DNA of 64,000 nucleotides from JBEIQE01 sp040376705 (GTDB taxonomy: Bacteria > Pseudomonadota > Alphaproteobacteria > UBA2400): the NCBI GenBank assembly GCA_040376705.1, contig JBEIQE010000001.1, positions 124,001 to 188,000 on the forward strand. The letters run 5' to 3'. Under the pieces are notes generated by a model that ran no database searches, was not told the origin of the DNA, and saw only the letters and a list, made by a program, of their open reading frames with translations. The translations under genes were made by a program, and so were the position numbers. Positions 32,956-41,782 of this stretch are shown here, in pieces (the stretch's first letter is position 1; each line of letters opens with the position of its first letter).

Positions 32956-34058
32956 TTTGTAGCTGCCAGTGTTGTGCGTGCATGTACGCGCAGGTCAGTT
33001 AGCGTGCCATTGCGGTTGTAGGTTAAAGCCACAATCCAGAACACGCGGCTGCGCTCGCTCTCGCGCGCCAAACGAGGCAGTGGCACATCATGCCCATAAG
33101 TACAGGTTACGGTCTTGACCGGGAACACCTTGTTGACCGGCAGAGCCATGCAGCGCGCCTGTGCCGCCAGATTGGCACTCTCTGCCTCGGTGCCCGAGCG
33201 TATCATCACATCACCAAAGAAGCGCATGAACTCTACCGCGCGGCTGCCAATCGGGTAGGCCGAAAGGATCATCGCTTCAGCCGCATGGCTCAGCAGGTTC
33301 AGGCGGCCGCGGGCATCGCGCTGGGCAAAGTACTCGAACTTGAAATTCTGGATGGTGAGCGGGCCCATCTCGGCAGTTACCGGTGGCAGGGTTATGGAGG
33401 TGGTTTGTTGCGGCGCCTGTGCAGGCATTTCAACCGGCGGCTCAACTGTCGCTTCTTCGCCGGGTACGGCATCAATGATATTGGCGGCTGGTGCAGGCAC
33501 GCTGGGGTCGCTAAAGGGGGCGGTGGCGGCGTTCTCCATCGCGATGTCGGGTGCAGAGGGCGGGATCATCTGCCCAAGTACCACAATCAAGGTCATGGGA
33601 ATAAGGAAGCCGCCAGCAAGGCCCATGGCGGCCAGTTTGCGGTCGGGGTCGGTGCGCAAGAGGCGCAGCTGCCAGAGTAACCAACCGTAGGCCTGTAAGC
33701 GTACGCCGCGGGTCTGGCGCTTGAGGTGCAGGGCGTTACGCCGCCAGCTGCTACGGGTAGCCTTTTGGGCGGCAGCGGCATTGCGGGCGAGGTGCGGGCG
33801 CAGCCAGCGGGCAAAACGTATGACCTGCCAGACGGCGCGGTCGAGCCACATCTGGGCGCGGGTAGGGGGCTGGGCGGCTTTAGCGGCCTGGCTGGCCTCA
33901 TGGCTGCCTCGGCGCTCGGCCAGCCGGTCGATCAGGTCGAACCATACCTCCAGCTTCCTGACCGACCGGCTCAGGGGCTGGGCGGGGGCAGGCTGGGTGG
34001 GGGCGGCTGCAGAGTCAGGCTCTGGCGGCAGCTCCGGCAGGGGCTGGGCATCACTCAT
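32952..34058 (-). CDS. Single-pass membrane protein of unknown function
   Basis: This 368-residue protein starts with a Pro-rich N-terminus (1-30) and a basic, Trp-rich cytoplasmic region (31-140). One transmembrane helix (about 144-164) follows, then a Pro/Ala-rich linker and a folded C-terminal domain (about 240-368) with two cysteines. ATG 34056-34058 was chosen because GGAGG lies 6 bases upstream. A longer frame adds 32 residues. The topology, with basic cytosolic part, helix and periplasmic domain, suggests an envelope protein. No family is recognised. Confidence 0.6.
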   Translation of the reverse strand: MSDAQPLPELPPEPDSAAAPTQPAPAQPLSRSVRKLEVWFDLIDRLAERRGSHEASQAAKAAQPPTRAQMWLDRAVWQVIRFARWLRPHLARNAAAAQKATRSSWRRNALHLKRQTRGVRLQAYGWLLWQLRLLRTDPDRKLAAMGLAGGFLIPMTLIVVLGQMIPPSAPDIAMENAATAPFSDPSVPAPAANIIDAVPGEEATVEPPVEMPAQAPQQTTSITLPPVTAEMGPLTIQNFKFEYFAQRDARGRLNLLSHAAEAMILSAYPIGSRAVEFMRFFGDVMIRSGTEAESANLAAQARCMALPVNKVFPVKTVTCTYGHDVPLPRLARESERSRVFWIVALTYNRNGTLTDLRVHARTTLAATN

Positions 34059-34293
34059 TTTCAGCCTCCATAATACCCTGTATTGCCGGGTTAAGCCGCA
34101 CCCATCTACGCGTATTAGCGAAAAGAACAAACCATGTTTACGACTCGGCGGCAAAAAACTTTTTTATATCAATAGGCGAATCGGAAAAGACTCGGTGAAC
34201 AAAAGGCGACTCGAAAGCCTGTTTTAGGGGGTTGATGTTCACGTTATGTTCTGTTACAACCAGCAAGTCCGAGCCGAACAAAAGGAGCACAAA

Positions 34294-34413
34294 ATGAACC
34301 AGCCCGATTCACTGCCAGTTCCCTTCCATTTCTCTCCACGTGCGGTTGTGCGCGATATGCTGGCCCTGTGCCTGCCGTTCCTCAGTTTCTATGGCTGGCT
34401 GCTGCTCAGCTAG
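34294..34413 (+). CDS. Small membrane protein, 39 residues
   Basis: ATG 34294 has an excellent ribosome site (AAAAGGAG, 6 bases upstream). The ORF ends at TAG 34411-34413, directly before a strong terminator. The product is a short polar head followed by a hydrophobic helix (about residues 21-39). Isolated small genes with their own ribosome site and terminator are usually real. The function is unknown. Confidence 0.6.
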   Translation: MNQPDSLPVPFHFSPRAVVRDMLALCLPFLSFYGWLLLS

Positions 34414-34429
34414 TTTTTTCCACACAGCA

Positions 34430-34463
34430 AAACGCCCGCCTTATAGGGGCGGGCGTTTTTGTT
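34430..34463 (+). terminator. Intrinsic terminator after the 39-residue ORF
   Basis: Stem aacgcccgcc (34431-34440) pairs with ggcgggcgtt (34448-34457) around a 7-base loop. A T-run follows (34456-34462). It lies between the small ORF and the convergent HTH gene. Confidence 0.85.
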
Positions 34464-34480
34464 TGGGGGCGTTAAAAGCC

Positions 34481-35098
34481 TCAGGCCATTTCAGGCAGAC
34501 GCTGCTGCGGGGCGGATGAATTGGCAGCCACCTGCTGGCGGGCGGGGGCAACCTGTGCCATCTCCACCTTCAGCTCGATGCTGGCCAAAGCGCGGCGCAG
34601 CTCATGCATCGCTTCCTTGAACTCTTTCTTAGCGGCTTCTTCTGGTGCAGCCTTGAACGCCACATAGTCCACAATGGTTTTAGACGTGGCAGCGAACAGA
34701 CGCTTGCAGTGTTCGTCTTCCAGCATGGCATTGGCCTGCTGCGCCATCAGCTCAACTTGTGACGGTCCCTTGGGCTCAACTACAGTTTCAACCTTACGGG
34801 CTGCCCATTGGCTTGTAGCCTTTGAATTAGCCATAATACGGTTGATTTCAGCCTTGGCGGTATCATCCTTCGGCAGTTCGAGCGTCGGCTCGATCGCGCG
34901 GATGCTGGCCTGCTTCACTACATAGAACACAGCGCTGGGTGTGCAGTTGAACTCTTTGCCAATTTCCTCATAGGTACGGTTGGCCAGTTCATACTGACCA
35001 CGAACATAACCCCAAGCGTGTTTGGGAATACGGCCGCGTGCCTTGTCGCTGTCGCTCAGGTCAGTCACGCGCGCATCTTGAGTGTCGAAATCTGACAT
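34481..35098 (-). CDS. Helix-turn-helix-like protein of unknown role
   Basis: This 205-residue protein has an N-terminal helix-turn-helix-like segment (about residues 28-65, around YEEIGKEFNCTPSAVFYVVK). It resembles the homeodomain-like DNA-binding parts of transposase or terminase small subunits. The rest is helical and charged with a Gln/Pro-rich end. It is probably a DNA-binding regulator, but no regulator family is recognised and no target is known. It is divergent from the EF-hand/ECF sigma locus, separated by 241 bases. A local regulatory role is possible. Confidence 0.55.
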   Translation of the reverse strand: MSDFDTQDARVTDLSDSDKARGRIPKHAWGYVRGQYELANRTYEEIGKEFNCTPSAVFYVVKQASIRAIEPTLELPKDDTAKAEINRIMANSKATSQWAARKVETVVEPKGPSQVELMAQQANAMLEDEHCKRLFAATSKTIVDYVAFKAAPEEAAKKEFKEAMHELRRALASIELKVEMAQVAPARQQVAANSSAPQQRLPEMA

Positions 35099-35339
35099 AT
35101 CGAATATCTCTCGCTTAAAGTTTGCCCAAATTTGATGCTGGTTTTTTATGATTGCACTTGAGGGTGCACCGTTACCAGACCTTCGTAAATTGTGTTATTC
35201 GTTGCTGAAAGTCCATACAATTTTTGACAATTCTTATCTAGTCTATCAAAAAGCATTAAAATTTCGGCAGAAATTAACACCGCAGGGTGTCTACTCGGGG
35301 CGCGTACCATTATTACAAATGCCACGAGGAGGGCTGAAA
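35099..35339. promoter_or_regulatory. Divergent region upstream of the EF-hand/ECF locus
   Basis: This AT-rich 241-base gap contains a perfect TTGACA at 35224-35229 pointing rightwards, with no strong -10 at normal spacing. It ends in GAGGAGGG before ATG 35340. An in-frame ORF extends back to 35148, but its coding quality is poor and the signal peptide begins only at 35340. Confidence 0.4.
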
Positions 35340-35681
35340 ATGAGCAAGATTTCTAAGATTTCCATAGCTGTTGCCGTAGCGGCGCTGGTTTTGACCGCGC
35401 AGCCAAGCTGGGCCGAAGAGGCCGCAGGTAGCCGTCAGGGCCGCGGCGGTCATAACCCCGGCCAGATGATGCAGCAGATGGATACCGACGGCGATGGCTC
35501 GGTCTCCAAGGCCGAGTTCCTTGCTGGTGCCGAAGCCCGCTTCACCAAGATGGACAAGAACGGCGATGGCGTTCTGACCAAAGACGACATGCCAGCCCGC
35601 CCTGAGGGTGGCCGTCGTGGCGGTGGTCGCCGTGGTGGTGGCGAAGAAGCACCTCCGGCTGAAGCACCGCCTGCCGAGTAA
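35340..35681 (+). CDS. Secreted EF-hand calcium-binding protein
   Basis: This 113-residue protein has a Sec signal peptide (cleavage likely after SWA, residue 25) and two EF-hand loops. One is at residues 48-59 (D48, D50, D52, S54, S56, E59). The second is at 72-83 (D72, N74, D76, V78, T80, D83). The tail is Gly/Arg- and then Pro/Ala/Glu-rich. It should bind calcium in the periplasm or outside the cell. AGGAGGG precedes the ATG. It leads a co-directional locus with an ECF sigma factor and a CpxP-like protein, so it may sense calcium or envelope state. This link is inferred from position. Confidence 0.85.
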   Translation: MSKISKISIAVAVAALVLTAQPSWAEEAAGSRQGRGGHNPGQMMQQMDTDGDGSVSKAEFLAGAEARFTKMDKNGDGVLTKDDMPARPEGGRRGGGRRGGGEEAPPAEAPPAE

Positions 35682-35721
35682 GACCAACATGACGCTCTGG
35701 CCATGGTTGGCGAACTAGGTC

Positions 35722-36324
35722 ATGCTGCCACTCCGTATGGAAAAGCATCACAGCACCTCAAGCGCGTCAGCCATGGCCGGCTCTTCTGACGAAGAGTTGG
35801 CTTTACTCGTTGCCGATAGTGATCAGCAGGCCTTTGCCCAGCTCATGCACCGCCACCTCGACCGTACGGTGGCAGTCGCACAGCGCGTATTGTTCCGGCG
35901 CAGTGAAGCCGAAGATGTGGCACAGGATGTATTCTTGAAATTCTGGCGCCAGCCCGAAAGCTTTAATCCCGAGAAGGCCAAGTTCGGCACCTGGATCTAT
36001 CGCGTTACCATCAACCGTGCGCTTGATGTGGTACGCAAGGTACGGCCCGACCAGCTGCCTGAAGATTTTGACATGACCGATCCAACGCCCTCCGCGCTGG
36101 AAGATATTGCCAAGGCCGAGCGCCGCAAGGCACTGGTGGCCACCATGGCAAAATTGCCGGAGCGGCAAAGGGCAGCGCTCAGTTTATCGTATCAAGCAGA
36201 GATGCCGGATATTGAGGCGGCAGCGAGCCTCGGGATCACGGTAAAGGCATATGAATCGCTGTTGGTGCGCGCCCGCAAGACGTTGCGCGAGAAGTTATTG
36301 GCAGGAGGCCATCATGACGCCTGA
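35722..36324 (+). CDS. ECF-type RNA polymerase sigma factor
   Basis: This 200-residue sigma-70-family protein has region 2 (FAQLMHRHLDRTVAVAQRVL, then EDVAQDVFLKFW) and region 4 (LPERQRAALSLSYQAEMPDIEAAASLGITVKAYESLLVRARKTLR is the area). It would direct transcription of a stress regulon. ATG 35722 is kept. ATG 35737 is an alternative that shortens it by five residues. The stop overlaps the next gene by 11 bases, the usual arrangement for a sigma/anti-sigma pair. Confidence 0.9.
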   Translation: MLPLRMEKHHSTSSASAMAGSSDEELALLVADSDQQAFAQLMHRHLDRTVAVAQRVLFRRSEAEDVAQDVFLKFWRQPESFNPEKAKFGTWIYRVTINRALDVVRKVRPDQLPEDFDMTDPTPSALEDIAKAERRKALVATMAKLPERQRAALSLSYQAEMPDIEAAASLGITVKAYESLLVRARKTLREKLLAGGHHDA

Positions 36325-36748
36325 AGAATTCACCGGTCTGCTCGACCGTTATGGTGCCGATCTGGCGCGCTGGCCCGAGGCCGAACGCGCAGCCGGACAG
36401 GCGCTTTTAAACAAAGGCCCAGGCGAAGCCTGGAAGCAGTATCGCGCCGCGCAGCTGGTAGAACAGCTGCTGCGTGAGCCTGTACCTGCAGCCGATCATC
36501 AGCTGATGGATCGTATTCTGGCAGCCGCTCATTACCAGCCTGAAATGCAGGTTGAGATTGGCGCGATGTTCAGTGCATGGCAGCGCGGGCTTACCGCTAC
36601 TACCATTTGCCTTTCGCTGGTGGCTGGTCTTTTTACCGGCTGGTCGAGCACAGGGTATGGCAGCACCACAACGTATATAGAAGTAGAAGCAGGCGACATA
36701 CCGGGGCTTACCTCGTCGCCGGGCTATAATATGGGAGACTACCAATGA
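36314..36748 (+). CDS. Putative anti-sigma factor (single-pass membrane protein)
   Basis: This 144-residue protein has a cytosolic helical part (1-90, starting MTPEEFTGLLDRYGADLARWP) and one transmembrane helix (about 100-118), with a short external tail. It sits directly after the ECF sigma gene, which it overlaps, and this is the main reason to call it an anti-sigma factor. GGAGG before ATG 36314 fixes the start. No zinc-binding HxxxCxxC motif is visible, so it is not of the ZAS class. Confidence 0.65.
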   Translation: MTPEEFTGLLDRYGADLARWPEAERAAGQALLNKGPGEAWKQYRAAQLVEQLLREPVPAADHQLMDRILAAAHYQPEMQVEIGAMFSAWQRGLTATTICLSLVAGLFTGWSSTGYGSTTTYIEVEAGDIPGLTSSPGYNMGDYQ

Positions 36749-37239
36749 ACGCCAAGAAAGCCATTATTACGCTCTCGGTTTTGCTGGGTCTGTCGGTTTG
36801 CACGAATGCCTTTTTAGGCGGTCTGGTTCTTTCGCATGGACCGTTCGGCCCGCCAGCCATGATGCGTGGGCATGGTCCAGATCGCGAGGGGCCGCGTGGT
36901 GGCGATGTTGAAACCGCACGTTTCCGCGGTGGCCTGCGTGACTTTGTGCGCGATATGCCCGCCGATGTACGCGATCCGATTATGGAAGCCTTCAAGAACG
37001 ATCGCGAAGCCATGGGTCAGCGTATCCGCGCTATTGGTGAAGCCCGCAAAGCCTCGATGGAGGCTTTAAAGGCCGAGCCGTTTGATACAGCCAAGCTGAC
37101 CGAGGCACTGGTGGTCCAGCGCGCAGCTCAGTTGGCCATGCAGGAGGCTGTGCATGCCAAACTGCTTACCGTAATCGAAACACTTAATGTGGAGCAGCGC
37201 GAGCAGTTGGCCCGTTCGGCGCAACGCCTGTTCAAATGA
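36745..37239 (+). CDS. CpxP-like / periplasmic heavy-metal-sensor family protein
   Basis: This 164-residue protein has an N-terminal membrane anchor (about 6-28) and a helical periplasmic domain. The domain has the LxxxQR-like C-terminal segment (LNVEQREQLARSAQRL) of the CpxP/Spy/CnrX superfamily. Such proteins sense misfolded proteins or metals and often control ECF sigma factors. Its placement after the sigma/anti-sigma pair (ATGA overlap) fits a sensing role. A Gly/His/Arg-rich linker (about 34-60) could bind metal, though no metal is implied by sequence alone. Confidence 0.7.
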   Translation: MNAKKAIITLSVLLGLSVCTNAFLGGLVLSHGPFGPPAMMRGHGPDREGPRGGDVETARFRGGLRDFVRDMPADVRDPIMEAFKNDREAMGQRIRAIGEARKASMEALKAEPFDTAKLTEALVVQRAAQLAMQEAVHAKLLTVIETLNVEQREQLARSAQRLFK

Positions 37240-38555
37240 GTACGCTCGCAGCCACCATCGCGGCAAACCGGTTTGGCCTTGGTGCCCGGCCCGGCGAGCT
37301 GGGTGAGATAGGTGGTGCGGTCTATGAGTGGTTGCTTAGCCAAATCAAGCCGCAGGCGCCTTTAACCGCGCTTGAGAATTCGGCTGTTCGCTTCAAGCGC
37401 TTACTGGGTGGCGTTGAGAATATGAGCGGTATTGCCGCTGCCCTGCGCCCTGCACGCGATCTTTACATAAAAGACATGACCCTGCGTACGCAGCAGGCGG
37501 TAACCACTGCAGCACCATTCGCCGAGCGCTTGGTTCATTTCTGGAGCAACCACTTTGCTGTGTCGGTGGAGCGGGTGGTGGTTGGTCCGTTTGTCGCGGC
37601 TTACGAGAACGAGGCTATTCGCCCCAATATATTCGGTAAGTTCAGCGATATGGTGCTGGCCTCGGCCCGCCATGTGGCCATGCTTACGTATCTTGATAAT
37701 GTGCGTTCAATCGGCCCCAATTCACGCGCCGTGCAGCGCCGCGTGCAAGAACGTGAACAGCAGCCGCGTGGTCTGAACGAGAATTATGCGCGCGAAGTGA
37801 TGGAGCTGCATACGCTGGGTGTTGATGGTGGCTATACACAGGCAGATGTGCTGAGTCTGGCCAAAATCCTCACTGGTTGGTCGCTTAACCGCCGCGAGGG
37901 CGGGTTTGAGTTCAAAGCGGTGGCGCATGAGCCGGGCGTGCATACAGTTATGGGCACCCGGTTTGCCGATAATGGCGAGCAGCAAGGTGTTGCCGCCTTG
38001 CGTTTTCTGGCAGCACATACGGCTACGGCCAAACATATTGCCACCAAACTCGCACGGCATTTCATTGCTGATGAGCCGCCCGCCAGCGCGGTCGATGCCT
38101 TGGCCAGTACATTTACCCGCAGTGGTGGCGATCTGGCGGTACTCACCCGCACGCTGATTGATCTGCAGGAAGCATGGCAGCCGCAGCAGCTAAAGTACAA
38201 GTCGCCGCAGGAGCATGTGATTTCAAGCCTGCGCGCCATCGGCAGCCGTACGATTGAGCCGGCAATTCTGAGTAGTTTTGAAGTGTTGGGCCAACGTAGT
38301 TTTGGTGCGCCATCGCCGCAAGGCTGGCCTGATAAACAGGCAAATTGGCTTTCGGGCGATGGTCTGATGCGCCGGATTGAGTGGAGCCAGGCTTTGGCTA
38401 AACGCTTGCCCAGTACGCTCGACGCACGCCGTATTGCGGTAGATGTATTGGGCCCATGGCTGAGCGGCGATACCGCCTTCATGCTACAGGGGGCACCCAG
38501 CAATACCGAGGCCTTGGCGCTGCTGTTTTTAGCACCCGAATTCCAGAGGAGATAG
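37236..38555 (+). CDS. DUF1800-family protein
   Basis: This 439-residue member of the DUF1800 family has the signatures NRFGLGARPGEL at the N-terminus, WSNHFAVS, and NENYAREVMELHTLGVDGGYTQ followed by LTGW. These proteins nearly always precede a DUF1501 gene, as here, and are thought to act in the envelope or in export. The biochemical role is unknown. ATGA overlap with the CpxP-like gene puts it in the same operon. Confidence 0.9.
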   Translation: MSTLAATIAANRFGLGARPGELGEIGGAVYEWLLSQIKPQAPLTALENSAVRFKRLLGGVENMSGIAAALRPARDLYIKDMTLRTQQAVTTAAPFAERLVHFWSNHFAVSVERVVVGPFVAAYENEAIRPNIFGKFSDMVLASARHVAMLTYLDNVRSIGPNSRAVQRRVQEREQQPRGLNENYAREVMELHTLGVDGGYTQADVLSLAKILTGWSLNRREGGFEFKAVAHEPGVHTVMGTRFADNGEQQGVAALRFLAAHTATAKHIATKLARHFIADEPPASAVDALASTFTRSGGDLAVLTRTLIDLQEAWQPQQLKYKSPQEHVISSLRAIGSRTIEPAILSSFEVLGQRSFGAPSPQGWPDKQANWLSGDGLMRRIEWSQALAKRLPSTLDARRIAVDVLGPWLSGDTAFMLQGAPSNTEALALLFLAPEFQRR

Positions 38556-38557
38556 GT

Positions 38558-39730
38558 ATGACCAATCATCTCGACCGCCGGATGTTTTTGGCAGCTCTCG
38601 CTGCCGTCACTTTACCCGCACGCGTTTCCTTCGCGGCCATGCCTACCGATAAGCGCTTTGTATTTGTGATTCTGCGTGGCGCGATGGACGGGCTTACGGC
38701 CGTGCCGCCGTATGCCGACCGCTCCTATAAATCTGCCCGCCTAACGCTGGCGGTGGCCGAGGCGGATATGACCCAGCTTGATGGACAGTTCGGCCTGCAT
38801 AAGGAGCTGGGCAGTCTGGCCAAGCTTTATGCCAAGAAAGAGCTACTGGTATTGCATGCTGTCGCCACCAGCTATCGCGATCGTTCGCATTTTGATGCGC
38901 AAAACCTGCTCGAAGGGGGCGGTAGCGCCGCACATGAACAGAAGGATGGCTGGCTTAACCGTGCACTGAGTTTGCTCGGCGGCAGCCGCCAGCCTTTGGG
39001 CTTGGCGGTTGGGGGGACAACCCCGCTGGTGTTGACTGGCACAACGCCGATTGCCAGTTACGCACCAACTGCCTTGCCGGATGCGGATGAAGGCTTTTTA
39101 GAACTCGCCCAACGGCTCATGGCGAATGACCCAGCCTTAAGTCAGGCACTTGTCTCCGGCATGGGCTCGGCTGATATGGCCGATGCGGCAGGCGGTAACA
39201 TGGCCATGCCGGGTAATCCCCGCCGTAACAGCTCAGGCCTAGCGCAGGTGGCGGGCAGGATGCTCAGTGCGGCTGACGGCCCACGTCTGGCAGTGCTGGA
39301 TGTTGGCGGATGGGATACGCATGTAGGGCAGGTTAACCGCCTGCCGCAGGCGCTGCGCCAGCTCGATGCCACTTTGGCAGCCCTGCAGCAAAGCATGAGC
39401 AGTGTATGGAACGATACCATGGTTGTGGTGGTGAGCGAGTTTGGCCGCACGGTGGCCATGAACGGCAATAACGGTACTGACCATGGCACCGCCACCGCGG
39501 CCTTCGTGATGGGCGGTAAGGTAGATGGTGGCCGTGTGCTGGCCAACTGGCCGGGCCTTGCCAGCAGCCAGCTTTACCAGGGGCGCGATCTGGCCCCGAC
39601 GATGGATTTACGCAGCCTGCTCAAGGGCGCGCTACAGGCGCAATATGGCTTATCTGCTGGCGAGATCGATCGTCTGGTGTTTCCCGGCAGTGGCGAGGCT
39701 GCAGCGCTAAGAGACCTCGTCAGAGCCTAA
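38558..39730 (+). CDS. DUF1501-family protein with Tat signal
   Basis: This 390-residue protein of the alkaline phosphatase-like/sulfatase superfamily carries a twin-arginine-type signal (RRMFLAALA, residues 7-15; cleavage probably after SFA). Conserved elements include RGAMDGL, SHFDAQNLLE, DVGGWDTH, VVVSEFGRT and TDHGTATAAFVMG. It forms the standard pair with DUF1800, 2 bases upstream. The start is supported by AGGAGATAGGT. Folded export through Tat is predicted. The substrate is unknown. Confidence 0.9.
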   Translation: MTNHLDRRMFLAALAAVTLPARVSFAAMPTDKRFVFVILRGAMDGLTAVPPYADRSYKSARLTLAVAEADMTQLDGQFGLHKELGSLAKLYAKKELLVLHAVATSYRDRSHFDAQNLLEGGGSAAHEQKDGWLNRALSLLGGSRQPLGLAVGGTTPLVLTGTTPIASYAPTALPDADEGFLELAQRLMANDPALSQALVSGMGSADMADAAGGNMAMPGNPRRNSSGLAQVAGRMLSAADGPRLAVLDVGGWDTHVGQVNRLPQALRQLDATLAALQQSMSSVWNDTMVVVVSEFGRTVAMNGNNGTDHGTATAAFVMGGKVDGGRVLANWPGLASSQLYQGRDLAPTMDLRSLLKGALQAQYGLSAGEIDRLVFPGSGEAAALRDLVRA

Positions 39731-39751
39731 ATTTGCCGTTATAAATTGGGT

Positions 39752-40723
39752 ATGACTGACCCGGCCATCTCCCTCATCGCTGATATCGGCGGTACCAATA
39801 TGCGTTTTGCTCTGGTTGAGGGTGGCGAGATACGTGCCAGTACGTCTTACCCGTGGCCAGATAAACCCTCGCTGGCCGAGCCTGCACTGCATTTCCTTAG
39901 AAGTCATAATGCTCAGCCCAAGCGCGCGGCCTTTGCCAGCGCCAATGCGCAGCCGGGGTTTGAGGTTATCCGCATGGTCAATGTGGGTGAGCATGAGAAT
40001 CTTTATACTTATAACGTAAGCGAAATCCGTACGGCTTTGGGGCTTGAGAGCCTGTACATGCTTAATGACTTTGCGGCGATTGCGCTGGCGGTGCCACATA
40101 TGCAGCCTGAGCATCTTATAAAAGTTGGTGGCGGCACTGCAGTAGCCGAACGCCCGATTGGCATTATTGGCCCCGGCACCGGCCTTGGCTGTTCATCACT
40201 CGTGTGGGCGAACGGCCGCTATATGGTGGTGTCCGGTGAGGGAGGGCATGTCACCATCGGCGGAACTGATAAACGCGAATGTACCCTGATCGAGTGGCTA
40301 CATAACAAGTTCACACACGTATCTGCCGAGCGGGTGCTCTCCGGCCCCGGCCTGATGAACCTGCATGAGGCGGTGCGCGCGGTGGATAATCTGCCAGCAA
40401 TTGAACGCACACCAGCCGAAATCCTCAAGCTTGGTCTATCGGGTGAGGATGCTGTATGTCGCGAGGTGCTGGAGGTATTCTGCTCGCTGCTTGGCAGCGT
40501 GGCGGGTAATCTGGCGCTGGTACAGGCCGCTGCGGGTGGTATTTACATTGCAGGCGGTATTCCACCGCGTATGAGCGATTTTCTGGCGCAATCAGCCTTC
40601 CGCAAGAAATTCAGCGCTAAAGGGCGTTATCTCGATTTTCTTGAAGCAATCCCGACCTATATCGTGACGCATCCGTCTCCAGGGTTATTGGGTGCTTCTA
40701 TCGCACTGCAACAGACTGATTAA
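39752..40723 (+). CDS. glk: Glucokinase
   Basis: This 323-residue ROK/hexokinase-fold enzyme phosphorylates glucose with ATP in the cytosol. It has the phosphate-binding LIADIGGTNMRFALVE, the catalytic-Asp region MLNDFAAIA, GPGTGLGCSSLV, the SGEGGHVTIG segment, and SGPGL before the adenine-binding part. Length and order match the Glk (proteobacterial) family. ATG 39752 gives the family start. A TTG two codons earlier is less likely. It follows DUF1501 by 21 bases. Confidence 0.93.
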   Translation: MTDPAISLIADIGGTNMRFALVEGGEIRASTSYPWPDKPSLAEPALHFLRSHNAQPKRAAFASANAQPGFEVIRMVNVGEHENLYTYNVSEIRTALGLESLYMLNDFAAIALAVPHMQPEHLIKVGGGTAVAERPIGIIGPGTGLGCSSLVWANGRYMVVSGEGGHVTIGGTDKRECTLIEWLHNKFTHVSAERVLSGPGLMNLHEAVRAVDNLPAIERTPAEILKLGLSGEDAVCREVLEVFCSLLGSVAGNLALVQAAAGGIYIAGGIPPRMSDFLAQSAFRKKFSAKGRYLDFLEAIPTYIVTHPSPGLLGASIALQQTD

Positions 40724-40780
40724 CGCGGTTTTAGGGATTTGCATGCCTACAATGACTGCCCACATGACCAGAAGGGCACA

Positions 40781-41782
40781 ATGAGCAAGCGTTGGCGTAA
40801 GAGCCTTTTAATCAGCGATATCGACGGCACCGTAGTGGATATGTGGAATGCATGGGCGCAAGCCACGCACCGCGCCATCAGCCGTATTGCCTATACCCGC
40901 GATATATCAGTGACCGAGGTCGAGCAGACTCTGGCTGCAACCAGCCGCGAGAAGGGTATTTCGCTGGTTGATGATCTCGGCTTTGTGATTACCGAAAGCC
41001 CGCTGGCTGGCAAGCTTGACTTGAACCGCGCTGCGAAGGTTACCAGTGTACTGGGCCTTGCGCCTGAGAATGTTGACGACTTCATTTTGCGCCGCTGGTG
41101 GCACGACCGCGATCGCTACTCGATTTTGCATAAAGGCGTGGAGCCAACCTTATGGGCTGCGCGCAATCAGGGCGCACGCATAGTACTGTATACAGACTCC
41201 CCCATTACGCTGGTGCTGCACCGCTTGTGGGTGAGTGGCTTCCATCTCGATCTGGTTGATTCAGTTTATTGCCGCAACGACCCGCCGGGCATGAAGCTCA
41301 AGGGATTGGCGCGACCAGTGCCAGGCTCGCCTGAAGCCAGCTACAAGAACATGCTGCATGGACGCTTTGTGGTGTTCACCCACGAGGTAAAAAAACCCAG
41401 CCTGCCATGTATGCAGCAGATACTGATCGATTATAAGGCTGAGCCTGAAGAAGCGCTGATGATTGGCGATCACGCGGTCGATGTAGCTTCAGCCCGCCTC
41501 ATTCCCGGCATTACAGCCGTATGGGACGTGGATGGTGCACGTGTAACCGAGGCAACGGTGGCGCAATACAAACGCCTTAACCAGTGGGGTCATTATGGTA
41601 TTGGCGAAGAATCTATCGCTACGCGCATGAAAGAACTGCAGGTCGAGCCCGACCTGACGCTCGACCGCCGGTTTGATGAACTGGTGCAGTTTGTCGACTT
41701 TGTGCCGCCGCACAAAACCCGGCAGTGGGAAAAGCAGGACACCAGCCGTTTGCTGGTGCAGGCAGCATCACCAATCAGCTAG
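40781..41782 (+). CDS. HAD-superfamily hydrolase
   Basis: This 333-residue HAD phosphatase-like protein has motif I DIDGT (nucleophile Asp), motif II LYTDSP, a distal Lys in EVKKPS, and motif III/IV GDHAVDV. A helical cap lies between motifs I and II. The C-terminal 80 residues extend beyond a normal HAD core. The substrate is unknown. It follows glk by 57 bases. ATG 40781 is chosen for the AGAAGGG site. The stop overlaps the convergent DUF2065 gene by 4 bases. Confidence 0.8.
   Translation: MSKRWRKSLLISDIDGTVVDMWNAWAQATHRAISRIAYTRDISVTEVEQTLAATSREKGISLVDDLGFVITESPLAGKLDLNRAAKVTSVLGLAPENVDDFILRRWWHDRDRYSILHKGVEPTLWAARNQGARIVLYTDSPITLVLHRLWVSGFHLDLVDSVYCRNDPPGMKLKGLARPVPGSPEASYKNMLHGRFVVFTHEVKKPSLPCMQQILIDYKAEPEEALMIGDHAVDVASARLIPGITAVWDVDGARVTEATVAQYKRLNQWGHYGIGEESIATRMKELQVEPDLTLDRRFDELVQFVDFVPPHKTRQWEKQDTSRLLVQAASPIS

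Noticed and set aside
34481..35098. Transposase or phage terminase small subunit
   Set aside because: The helix-turn-helix segment is similar, but there is no catalytic domain, no inverted repeats and no phage genes nearby, so it is kept as an unknown DNA-binding-like protein.
35148..35339. N-terminal extension of the EF-hand gene back to 35148
   Set aside because: The signal peptide and a strong ribosome site place the start at 35340; the upstream part is AT-rich promoter-like DNA.
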